A DNA stretch of 64,000 nt from Linnemannia hyalina (Eukaryota > Mortierellomycota > Mortierellomycetes > Mortierellales > Mortierellaceae), in NCBI GenBank assembly GCA_019671135.1, contig JAHRHY010000002.1, forward strand, positions 1,488,001-1,552,000. Reading direction: 5' to 3'. The notes beneath the pieces were generated by a model. The model was not told the DNA's origin. It ran no database searches and worked only from the letters and a program-made list of their open reading frames with translations. Positions 1 to 9,523 of this stretch are shown one piece after another (positions within the stretch are counted from its first letter, which is position 1; each line of letters begins with the position of its first letter). The translations under genes and the position numbers were made by a program.

Positions 1-229
1 TAGTAGAACGGCATCCAATGCCAGTAAGGTTTCATCCATGAGTTCCAGAGGGCAGCATCCATGAATGATAGACGGACGGCACCCAATATGGGAAAGATAT
101 CTTTACTTGGTAATTTGCACAACTAGGAGCGGTGCCAGTTTTTGGGATCACGCGATGTTATCTCTTCTGTCTTCTTCCTCGACCATCCATTCAAGAACCG
201 CCTTTGTACAAATGACAGCTTTTGGCACT

Positions 230-895
230 ACCAAAGTTGCCAGTAATAACATTTGTCCTACACTCCGCCACCAAACTTGTTATACACCGCCTGAGCAGTG
301 TTCAGCCCACCCTGGGCATAAACAACGCTGCCGCACCTGACGTGAACGCCGTTGAGGTTGAGGGCTCTAAAATGGTACTTATCGCACTGTTGGAGCCAAT
401 CCATGCGCTTTTGATCCCCACTCCAGCCGTGCAGTAGCGGAATCGGTCGCCTTGGACTTTCCACTACCCAGAGACATATTGACAACGGACGTGCTGCGAC
501 ATCCAAACGAGAACCCAAGTGGCAGGGGGTTCAGTTGCGAAACATAGGCGTCCACAGCAGCATCTTGTTCGATATACGCAACATCAGGGCCAGCCTGGAT
601 AGCCTTGAGGGATGTGGCACCGAGGGTGGCGTAAAATCCAAGAGTGCAAAAGAAAACTCACGATAGATAGTGGGGACAGGTCCACCATTACGACCGTTAT
701 GGTTCTTGGCAAGGACGTCGAATTTAGCCTTGAAGGTGGTGGCGGTGGCTTCAGAACCGCTGGGTGAGAGGGTGTGCATGTTTTCGTTGAGAACGATGAT
801 GTAAGAGTCGGGGATGATCTTCCGGTTGGCAGCGGGGGCGGTCAGGGGGGCGGCTTGGACGACTGCGACCAAAGTGAAGCAAACAGTGGCATGGA
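230..895 (-). pseudogene. Broken subtilisin-like (S8) serine protease, tandem relic
   Basis: This is a remnant of a secreted proteinase K-type protease, closest to the full-length copy at 1555-2760. The signal-peptide/prodomain part reads almost intact (VVQAAPLTAPAAN, IIPDSYIIVLNE, NHNGRNGGPVPTIYREF). The text then jumps from the position equivalent to residue ~138 of the neighbour to VVNMSLG (residue ~249), so the catalytic Asp and His blocks are gone. A second deletion goes from residue ~263 to ~328, just before a KSAWIGSNSA-like stretch. The Ser loop reads EPSTSTAF instead of SGTSxxTxx, and frameshifts separate the pieces. The start codon is not preserved. It shares the unusual STAF residues with the 1555-2760 copy, so it probably arose by duplication of that gene. 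It cannot encode an active peptidase. Confidence 0.85.
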
Positions 896-1554
896 CCTCT
901 ACTCTCCAATTTGTTCTATCGCTTGTTTATTTGTTTGTCTGTGAAAGAACGTGTTTGTTGATTATATTTCTCTTGTCCTTCTTGCGAGAAAACAAAAAAA
1001 TAAGAGTATTTTTGCTCGTGAGAGAATAAGGAAGCAAGACACTTCTCTTTCTCTCGTCGACGCCCCCTCTTTTTGGTATTTCTTCATTCTAACTTTTGTA
1101 TTGAGAGATGGTGGGTAAACATAACAAGGTGTGGCAATGCCGGTGATGTGATGAGGAGGGTGATGGGACGTTGAGTGGCGCTGCCCAGCAGTCGCGTTGT
1201 AATGTTTTCTCGTTAGAGTAGTGTTTTCTTTAGAGTAGTCGTACGAACTGAACCACAAGGGAAGACACCCCCAAAGCAAGGAGGCGCTCATTCTTCTCAC
1301 ACACCAAATCTCTTCTCATGCATACCAAACACAGATCTTTCTCACATGCAGAAGTCTAACAAGAATGCGAACAATAGGCGTGTGTACAAAGAAGAGAATG
1401 TCTGCTTTAATTGGAACGGGAGTATCAATCAACTAGAAGTTTTTTTTTGTTGGTGATAGAAAAAAAAAGGGCCCAATGTCCTGCATGGGGTCACAAAGAA
1501 GAAGAACAGAAAAGGTGAACCTGTCACTAAATATTCTTCCGCCCCCATACATAT
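896..1554. other. Intergenic, nothing recognised
   Basis: This is the spacer between the broken and full-length subtilase copies. It contains A/T runs near 1440-1475 and no reading frame that looks coding. Just downstream of the 1555 stop codon (around 1478-1490) is a short stretch, TGTCCTGCATGG, that recurs in the 3' flank of the second subtilase at about 7247. It may be a shared relic of duplicated 3' UTRs. Confidence 0.5.
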
Positions 1555-2760
1555 TTAGGGGCCACCGTTGTAGACCAAGCAGTCGGCGGCACCTCCCAGG
1601 TTACCAGTAATAACACCGGTAGTGCAGTGGGTCGACAAGGCGTTGTACACGGCCTGGGCAGTGTTCAATCCACCCTGGGCGGCGAACAGAGCAGCAGCAC
1701 CGGTAACGAAAGCAGTCGAAATGGACGTGCCAGAGACGGTGTTGGTCGCAGTGTTAGATCCGATCCACGTCGACTTGATGTTCACACCAGGGGCAAAGAT
1801 CTCGACACAAGGGCCAACCGAGGAGAAAGAGGCGATATTGTCGTTGGAATCAGTGGAAGCGACCGTGTAGACGTTGGGTGCACCGCCGGGGGAGCCCGTG
1901 CAGGCATTAGAGGCAGATGCGCCGGCAGCAGCGAACAGGGGGGCGTTCTTGGCGTACAGACGTTGGGCGGCGGCGTTGATGGCTGTAGAGGTGCCACCGC
2001 CAAGGGACATGTTTACGACGGTCTTGCCAGCAATAGCGTTGGTAGCGACATAGTCCATACCAGCAATAACACCGGAGGTCGTGCCAGAACCCTGAGCGTC
2101 CAAGACCTTGACACCGACCAGCTTGACCTTCTTGGCGACTCCATAGATGGTACCTCCGATGACACCGGCCAAGTGGGTACCATGACCGTTATCGTCGGTG
2201 TTGGGCGAGCCCGCGACAAAGTTTGCGCCCATGACCGCGCGGCCTCCGAAATCGGTGTGGGTGGTCAAGATGCCAGTGTCGATGATGTAGGCGGTGACAC
2301 CCTGGCCAGCGAGGTCGTTGTAGTAATAGGGCTGGGTGAGGTCACGGACATGCTGCGAGATCCGGACGAGACCCCAGGTGGCAGGAGGGTTGGGCTGGAC
2401 ACCATACGCGTTAACAACAGCATCTTGTTCGATGTAGGCGACATCGGGGTCAGCCTGGATAGCCTTGAGGGTCGTGGCATCGAGGGTGGCGTGGAATCCA
2501 GAGATAGTAGACGAGAACTCACGGTGGATGGTGGGGACGGGTCCACCGTTACGACCGTTATGGTTCTTGGCAAGGGCGTCGAATTTGGCCTTGAAGGCAG
2601 TGGCGGTGGCTTCAGAACCGTTGGGGGAGAAGGCGCGCATGTCCTCGTTGAGGACGATGATGTACGAGTTGGGGATGACTTTCTGGTTGGCAGCGGGGGC
2701 GATCAGGGGGGCGGCTTGGACGGCTGCGACCAGCGCGAGGATAAGGAAAGTAGACTTCAT
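1555..2760 (-). CDS. Secreted subtilisin-like (S8A, proteinase K type) protease paralogue with altered active site
   Basis: Single-exon gene of 401 aa. A signal peptide (residues 1-~17, cleavage near VQA-AP) is followed by an inhibitor I9-type prodomain (~30-115) and a peptidase S8 domain (~128-395). Catalytic Asp161 (DTG), His193 (NGHGTH) and Ser346 (GTS) are present. Two conserved parts differ from the family: the oxyanion-hole Asn, normally in AAGN, is Ala281 (AAGA), and the Ser loop reads SGTSISTAF where active enzymes have SGTSMATPH. In proteinase K the Asn stabilises the tetrahedral intermediate, so activity should be strongly reduced or lost. The frame is intact over the full length, unlike the relic to its left. 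The start is the first ATG before a classic signal peptide, with a TATA-like box about 115 nt upstream. Extracellular location is inferred. It may be a weak protease, a decoy or inhibitor-binding protein, or a gene at the start of decay. Confidence 0.9.
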   Translation of the reverse strand: MKSTFLILALVAAVQAAPLIAPAANQKVIPNSYIIVLNEDMRAFSPNGSEATATAFKAKFDALAKNHNGRNGGPVPTIHREFSSTISGFHATLDATTLKAIQADPDVAYIEQDAVVNAYGVQPNPPATWGLVRISQHVRDLTQPYYYNDLAGQGVTAYIIDTGILTTHTDFGGRAVMGANFVAGSPNTDDNGHGTHLAGVIGGTIYGVAKKVKLVGVKVLDAQGSGTTSGVIAGMDYVATNAIAGKTVVNMSLGGGTSTAINAAAQRLYAKNAPLFAAAGASASNACTGSPGGAPNVYTVASTDSNDNIASFSSVGPCVEIFAPGVNIKSTWIGSNTATNTVSGTSISTAFVTGAAALFAAQGGLNTAQAVYNALSTHCTTGVITGNLGGAADCLVYNGGP

Positions 2761-2872
2761 GACTTTGAGGAAAAAGGATGTAGGGATGAAAAAGATGGGT
2801 GAGATTTAGTGTGGGAAGGAGGATAGAAAAACGGGAGAGAGAAAGGGAGTAAAGAAAGTGGGCTCACCTGCT

Positions 2873-2882
2873 AGTTTTTATA
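2873..2882 (-). promoter_or_regulatory. TATA-like box of the 1555-2760 subtilase
   Basis: On the minus strand this reads TATAAAAACT, about 115 nt before the ATG at 2760. The canonical subtilase further right has the same arrangement with the same spacing, which supports a real core promoter element shared by the two genes. Confidence 0.5.
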
Positions 2883-5187
2883 CTAACAGAGAGAGGCGAT
2901 TGTGCCATCGTTGCTCCAAGGTTTGATTTTTTTACTTTTCCTGTGGGCATGGGCGTAACCCTGGAGACAAGAATGCGCAACTGTTCTCTTCCTTTATTTT
3001 ATCCTCGGTAAACAAAGACAGTACTGAGCGAGGGGGAGAAAGGGCACAGAAACGGTGGCGAGGAAGAATCGAGGAGAGAGAGGATGACATGGTCTCGCAT
3101 GGACAGCATGAGGAAAATGCGATAGTGCAATCAACCTGCTCTCACTCCAACCCTTTTTGCCACAGGAATATCAACAGTCGAAAGCAACAAAGATAAAAAG
3201 AGAGCAACCACAGGGTCCTGACGTCTATTATCCAGTCGGGTCTTGTCCTGCCTGTCACCTGCCTGCGGATGCATGCTCCCCGTCCCCCTCCTCATAGATA
3301 CACACTCCAAAAATACAAAGCAGGACCCTCAATTGTAAAGAAGAGACAATGCTGTTTGATATCCGTTCGTTGTCTCTCTCTCTTGCTCTCATATGTTTTG
3401 TCATTGTTTTCGTTTGTTTGTTGACGAGCTCACATTTTCCCAGCCCTTGTGTTTATTTTGGCTGTTCTTTTGTATCGGGGATACGTGGGCAGTTATGTTC
3501 CCTGGACCGACTGTGTGAAAAAAAATCGTTGAGAGAGAAGAGAGGGAAAGGATTGGAGGATCAGGGTGAGTAAGAGAGGTGTTTGTTGTTTAAAATATCG
3601 GGCCAATCACAGATGCCCTTGTATGCGTAGAGTAGAAGAGAGGGACAGGGAAAGGAGAAGGAAAAGAAACAGATTATAGAGAGACAACAAAACAAACATT
3701 CGGCAGACAAACACTGCAACAACAATGATGAGTGAAAGTAGGAGCAGGCAGAGTGAGAGAAAAAAATACAACCATGACCCAGGCCCTTTACTCAAGTCTT
3801 CACTGTCCACTCTTCTTTCTCTCGTATTTGTATCTGTAGGTTTTTGCAGAATCCTGCCCGTGTCTCGACAGAGAAAAGAAGATTGAGGGTGAAGGGCGGC
3901 AAAAAATAGTGCTATCTTTCGGAGGACCTTCCTCTTAACAGGCGCTTTATGTCTCTGTACTATGACTATGTGTTACTTCCTCTCATTACTAACCACTCTG
4001 TCGCTGTCCTAAAAAGCGAATTGCACCATGGTTACCTCCCAAGGCTTCTCATACAGGGACTGGCACGGTTTTTGACAGCCTTAGAGAGTTTTTTTTTTTT
4101 TAAATATTTGAGCCCGCTTCGTATCTCTTCTTGTTCCTTCTTCCTCTTCGTGCCTCTCTCCCACACAATTCTCTGAAGACCGAAGCTATTTTTTTTGTTT
4201 AGCGTTGGCGTTCTTGCTCAGAGGTCAACGGTGGTGTCGTCCAAACGATATTCGTCTGATCTTAGATAGGCAGCAGAAACAAGGATGAAAGACCCAGTGA
4301 AGCAAGTGGAGCAGCTCAGAGAATCCAGGCATCGAAAAATAAAGTATCACTCGACAACCATCACTAACTCCGACTGGCCGGTGATACCTCAGTGCTGATC
4401 ATCACCATCACTTGTCTTCGCCCTCCTCTCTCCCTCTCTATTTCGATTGGGCTAAGACTGAGGGTTTTCATCCTTCAGCTCGGACAATTTATGTCTGCCA
4501 TCCTCTTGCACCAGCTATTGGTTTTGTTGACGTGCACCAAGTCAACGCTGAGATATCATATGGTTCCTCTCTGGCACTCCTTCCCGCTTTTCTTCTTCCC
4601 TCTCTTTTTGCATGCGACAAAGAAAAATGTTGACTTGGCTATGAAAGTGTGTGGCGGGTAGTGGTGAGGGACTAATGTACTGTTGTTGTGATTAACGATG
4701 CGTCAAGAAATGTACAGATGGATACTCAGATACAACATTCAAGGAATCTAAAGAGTGCAAGACACCCCTGAACTTGATCGAACCTGAGTAATAATAACGT
4801 ATGGTATTGGATCACATTAACCCTGTCCTTTGTCTGAAAATAATAATAAACAGCATCAACCGAACGATAAACCGCAGTGGCACAAGTAGGCAGATGACTG
4901 CGCAAGGACTAGCAAATCTGTTTTCATATCTTTTATCAGACAGTTCATTTCATGATCACAGAGACAGGTGTCTTGCAGAAGTTAGGTACTCTATGATTGT
5001 TTATGACGCTAACTGCAGAGAGCAGCATAGAGACAAGTGTGTTTGACTGGTCATAGCATCGATGTAATTTAGCGTTTTTGCCCCACATCCTAATTTTTTG
5101 CAACAAGATGTTCATGATTGTATGGTGTGTGTTTGTGTGCACAGGAATAGGGGAATAGACCTTGCTTTGGAGACTCGCGGTCGTTCT
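2883..5187. other. Non-coding stretch, no gene recognised
   Basis: About 2.3 kb with only short low-complexity reading frames (T- and C-rich runs, A-rich tracts). I found no domain, splice-consistent exon chain or repeat. It may hold upstream regulatory sequence for the subtilase at 1555-2760. Confidence 0.5.
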
Positions 5188-5323
5188 AGTCGCCTCGGCA
5201 GAGGATTGCAAGTTTATCACCTTCCTAGTCGGCAAGTCCGCCAATCTGTTCGGCACAAAGTGGAGCGACATGGAGCCCTACCTGACCGTCCGTGATGGCA
5301 AGACCTACTATGCCAAGATCTGA
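5188..5323 (+). pseudogene. Orphan C-terminal coding fragment of unknown protein
   Basis: A 45-codon stretch has codon use like the conserved genes (GCC, AAG, CTG, ACC) inside a non-coding neighbourhood. It opens after a splice-acceptor-like TTCTAG and ends at TGA (5321-5323). It reads ASAEDCKFITFLVGKSANLF and, further on, DMEPYLTVRDGKTYYAKI. It looks like the last exon of a real gene, but I find no matching upstream exons in the preceding 500 bases. I do not recognise the family. It could be a relic or a terminal exon with a distant upstream part. Confidence 0.4.
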
Positions 5324-7347
5324 GAGGGGTCGCATTGGGAAATTGGAGGGAGTTAATGCGGGTAATGACGTGTCAGTCATGTTTGCTGCTCATAGGACGA
5401 ACAGGACCCTTGACTTCTATTATTTTGGATAGATGAGCATTGGAGGTCAAGGAAAAAAGAAGTGGAAGCCTGGTGGATATGATTATATCGAGTTCTGGTA
5501 GTGCTTCTCGCTTTATGATATGAAGTAGGATGTTGAGGGTTGATCGCTTGCAGTGTTTCTTTTCTGTTGTAGTCTACTCTTCTCCCTTTTTTCCTTTCTC
5601 TCCCTGCCCTGTCTTCCCACTCTATGTTCAATATGTTTTCTTTGCATTCGATAGTGATTTAAAAGAAGTAAAATGAATGTACAACCTCGCCGGTGAGAGT
5701 GCATCACAAGGTCGGGTCGCTTGATTTGGTGAAGATATTAGATGTGCATGGTATGCGGTTTGTTTGCTTTGAGACGGTATTATGAAAGCCGGCTCTGGGT
5801 GAAAAGAAAGTGAGTACTCATGGTCCAACTAGAAAATATATGAGATCAATAGTTCGAGATGGAAGAATAAAGAATTGGAAACATACACATGCATGTTTTT
5901 CATGCATTTGCCATTCTCTTCAATGTAATACACCTTTCCATGCGACGAAGCAGAAATATTTTGGGTGGTACACTCCAGCGAATTCAGGAACCAGGAACAT
6001 AACAAAAAGGGGGGTCGATCAGTTTGATTTCTGATTGGCTGGCTACATTTCATTGCTGATCACTTCCATCTGCATCCAGATTGGACTAAGACAAGGGTTT
6101 AGCACCTTGCAAAGGCCTAAAAAAAAAAAAAGAGGTAGATTGCCATGCGTCTCCCTCCTTTGCTCCCAGGGTTTTGTTTGTTAAAGTGGACCAAGATGAC
6201 ACTTGAGGTAACACATAGGAAGTACCGCAACTATACCATTACAGAGGTACTAGGGCGGTGCCACTTGAATTATTCTCTTCTTTTTTTTTTTTGCATTGTT
6301 GTGTCTATTTATTGCTGGAAGTGTACAGTACAGTGTAGCCTCATGACGCATCCAGACACCCTTTTTTTTGTTTCACGGACAAAATGCAGGCAACGTTTAA
6401 ATACGTTCTGTACAAATGCTCCGAATCGTGTTGGTTCTCAATAGGAAAACACTGTCAAGTTATTCAGCAGACGACAAATCATATCATTTGAAAAAGATTG
6501 AAGCTTCGCTCTTTGCCTGTAGGGTGCATCGGAGAAGGAAACAGTGGTGGTGCTTATCCATTTCAATGTGCGGTGAAAGAAAAAGTTAATGCTTCGCTAA
6601 CGATTTTTTGCACGGCAAAAGGAGAAAGAACGATATTCGCTGCAAGCTCAATGCATGGGAAAAGAAAAAGGTAATGTCAATGGATATATGAAAACGTCAT
6701 GAGACCAATACGGAGAGCGAAAGGAAGGATGATCGGATAACATTGTATGAAGTGTAGAAAGAGGAGAGAGAGAAAACAGACGAAGAGAGAGAAAACGAAA
6801 ACACGGGCAAGTGAAGGGAGGAAGGACTTTCAAGAAAAGAGAAAAAAAGGAGAGGGTAGGGGGGAAAAAAAAAAGTGTGAGAGGACGACAACCGAGACCA
6901 AAAGTAAAACCGTTTCAGTGTTCGTAAGTCCCGTAAAGCACATGAAGTGGATAAACTCCAAGATTACTCTGAGGTTGTTAACATAACATGAAGTGGATAA
7001 ACTCCAAGATTACTCTGAGGTTGTTAACATCTCAACTAGTCTCACTCTTTTTTTCTCGCATGCAGATCATCCATCGCGAAATGAAAATTGTTATTGCACC
7101 ATGACACGATCAAGCACATTGAAAGATAGATGCAAAGAGGAGAGGGAGGATTTGAGAAAATGAAGGAGACCCTTTCTGCGAAGTTTTATTATTCAAAGAT
7201 GAACCTAATGAATAGGTTGAGATTTTTTCAAGTTTTTTGTCGACCATGTCCTGCATGGAGTAAATAAAGTAGATTCAAACGAATAGAGGCGATGAATTCC
7301 TGTTCATCATCCTCTTAGTTCCCAACATCCAAATGAAAGAGGATTAT
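5324..7347. other. Non-coding stretch with one perfect tandem duplication
   Basis: About 2 kb with no recognised gene. It contains A-runs (6120-6132, 6864-6872), purine-rich sequence at 6740-6870 and the 46-bp duplication listed separately. Confidence 0.5.
6940..7030. repeat. Perfect 46-bp tandem duplication
   Basis: Two head-to-tail copies start at 6940 and 6986 with a period of 46 bp. Each begins ACATGAAGTGGATAAACTCC and ends TTGTTAACAT. No mismatch is visible between copies, so the duplication is recent. Confidence 0.9.
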
Positions 7348-8517
7348 TTAGACGGCGCCACCGTTGTAGACGAGACGGTTGGCAGTGCCACCGAGGGATC
7401 CCTTGACGACGTTCTTGGTCGAGGTGGTGGTAAGCTTGTCAAAGACAGACTGGGCGGTGGTCAAACCACCCTTGGCGATGTAAAGGGCAGCAACACCAAC
7501 GACGTGGGGAGTAGCCATCGAAGTTCCGGAGATGGTGTTGGTGGCAGAGGTGCCACCGATCCAGGACGAGGTGATTCCGACACCGGGTCCGAAGATCTCG
7601 ACACAGGTTCCGTAGGAGGTGAACGAGGCGGGGTAGTCGGTCTTGTCGGTGGCTCCGACAGTGTAGGTGTTGGCGGCACCAGCGGGGGAGCCAGAGCAGG
7701 CGTTGCTGCCATCGTTACCGGCAGCGACGATCAAGGGGATGTTCTTGGCGAAGAGACGACCAGCGGCATCATCGATAGCCTGGGACTTGCCACCTCCGAG
7801 AGACATGTTGACGACGGACTTGCCAGCAACTGCGCGGGCGGCAACCCAGTCCATACCGGCGACGACACCGGAGGTGGAGCCAGAGCCGGAAGCGTCTAAG
7901 ACCTTAACACCGACGATCTTGACCTTCTTGGCAACTCCGTACTTGGTGCCTCCGATGGTTCCGGACACGTGGGTACCGTGACCGTTCTCGTCAGTGTTGG
8001 CCGAGCCTGAGATGAAGTTGGCACCGAAGGTGGCGCGGCCTCCGAACTCAGAATGGGCGGTGTAGACACCGGTGTCAACAACGTAGGCAGTGACTCCGGA
8101 ACCGGCGAGGTCGTTGTAGTAGTAAGGGGAGGAGAGGTTCAAGACGTTCTGGGAGACACGGGTCAATCCCCAGGAGGGGACGGGGGACTGGGAGGCCTGG
8201 ATGGTGACGACGGAATCTTGCTCGACGTAGGCAACATCGGGGTTGGCCTGGATGGCCTTGAGGGTGGCAGCATCAAAGGTGGCGTGGAAACCGGGGATGG
8301 CGGTGTACTCGCGCTGGATCTCGGGGGCACGTCCGCGACCGTTGTACTTCTTGGCAATGCCGTCGAACTTGGTCTTGAAACCGGGGGCGGCAGCGTTGTC
8401 CTTGAGGACGACAATGTACGAATCGGCGATGACGCGCTGGTTGGTGGGAGGGGTGACCAAGGGAGCGGCCTGGACGGCGGCGACGAGGGCAACAATGAGG
8501 AGAGTGGTGTACTTCAT
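7348..8517 (-). CDS. Secreted subtilisin-like (S8A, proteinase K type) serine protease, canonical
   Basis: Single-exon gene of 389 aa. Signal peptide (residues 1-~17, ending AAVQA), I9-type prodomain (~28-105), then the peptidase S8 domain. The complete machinery is visible: Asp148 in VVDTG, His180 in NGHGTHVSG, oxyanion Asn268 in AAGND, and Ser333 in SGTSMATPHV. The length fits secreted fungal proteinase K-like enzymes. The frame stays open upstream to 8664, but I chose the ATG at 8517 because it starts a textbook signal peptide and the extension crosses the TATA-like box. It is expected to be an extracellular, autoprocessed, broad-specificity endopeptidase for protein scavenging. It is a diverged paralogue of the 1555-2760 gene; both C-termini end in a YNGG-type tail. 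Confidence 0.95.
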   Translation of the reverse strand: MKYTTLLIVALVAAVQAAPLVTPPTNQRVIADSYIVVLKDNAAAPGFKTKFDGIAKKYNGRGRAPEIQREYTAIPGFHATFDAATLKAIQANPDVAYVEQDSVVTIQASQSPVPSWGLTRVSQNVLNLSSPYYYNDLAGSGVTAYVVDTGVYTAHSEFGGRATFGANFISGSANTDENGHGTHVSGTIGGTKYGVAKKVKIVGVKVLDASGSGSTSGVVAGMDWVAARAVAGKSVVNMSLGGGKSQAIDDAAGRLFAKNIPLIVAAGNDGSNACSGSPAGAANTYTVGATDKTDYPASFTSYGTCVEIFGPGVGITSSWIGGTSATNTISGTSMATPHVVGVAALYIAKGGLTTAQSVFDKLTTTSTKNVVKGSLGGTANRLVYNGGAV

Positions 8518-8631
8518 GGCGAGAGTTGTTTTTTTTTTGGTTGGGAGTGGGTTGGTAGGAGTTGGTTGTGAAGAAGAGAGGAGTTGGGATGGGGAATAAA
8601 AAAAAGAAAAGAAATGGCAGATCATCCCGTT

Positions 8632-8640
8632 CCTTTTATA
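8632..8640 (-). promoter_or_regulatory. TATA box of the canonical subtilase
   Basis: The minus-strand sequence TATAAAAGG lies about 115 nt upstream of the ATG at 8517, the same spacing as the TATA-like element of the paralogue at 1555-2760. Confidence 0.55.
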
Positions 8641-9450
8641 CGAATTTTGTGGGTCTCTGCCCAAGGGTCAAGGAGTGTCAAGGGTTCAAGAGTAACCTGG
8701 ATAGGGTATGCGCAAAGCAGCGCCACACATGCTAACGAACAGAGTGGTCCAGTACAGGTAATCTCTCTATGGATGGGTTGCTCTTCTTACTCGGTAACAA
8801 GTCATGAGAAAATGTAGGGGTGCAATTTGATTTGTTTGTTATTGGCAGTCGCGATCTGGAAGTGAGCATAAAGGCGAAAGTCATTGCCGATGGTGCAATC
8901 TCGGTTCCTGTCGCCTTCCTTCGCTTCTCTCATTCTTGAAATCGTGTTTGTGTTTTTGTTTTGTGTCCCTTGCAGACGACGATGGTCATTCATGTGTTGT
9001 GTTTGTTCAACGAATTGTATCTTTGTTGTTGTATTCTTTGACTCTTTGATTACAATATGATTCAAAATAAAGAGCTATCGCACGGGTGGCGAAATTTGTA
9101 ATGTGTGTCCGTCTCTGTCCCTGACAGCGAGAGAGCGCGAGAAAGAGAGTCCCTGGACTAGCCCCGTTTGCCGTAAAGTTTGTTTTGTTTTGTTTTGTTT
9201 TTGTTGTTATCTTTTGAACAAGGGTCCAGTTCCCTCGCCCTTCCTCCTCTCCCCAAATCTAATTCCTTAACCACTGTTGCATTCTATTCCGTTCCCTCCA
9301 ACAAACGGATGCAAGGGATGGAACAGACTTAATCTATTCAGTTGCTGTGATTGTGTGTGCATTAGTGTGCATGTGAACCAATCAGAGAGCAGCCCATTTT
9401 CGTAGGAGGACAGATCGAAGGTGACAAGAAGAGAGAGAAGTGAGAGAGAA

Positions 9451-9523
<73 letters not shown>

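Noticed and set aside
1627..2802. 391-codon open frame antisense to the 1555-2760 subtilase
   Set aside because: It is a Gly/Asp/Arg-rich shadow produced by the GC-biased codon use of the real gene. The canonical subtilase shows the same antisense openness.
4376..6110. Similarity between 4395-4475 and 6050-6100 (GCTGATCAC ... ATTGGxCTAAGAC)
   Set aside because: Only two short blocks match and the flanks do not, so a dispersed repeat cannot be claimed by eye.
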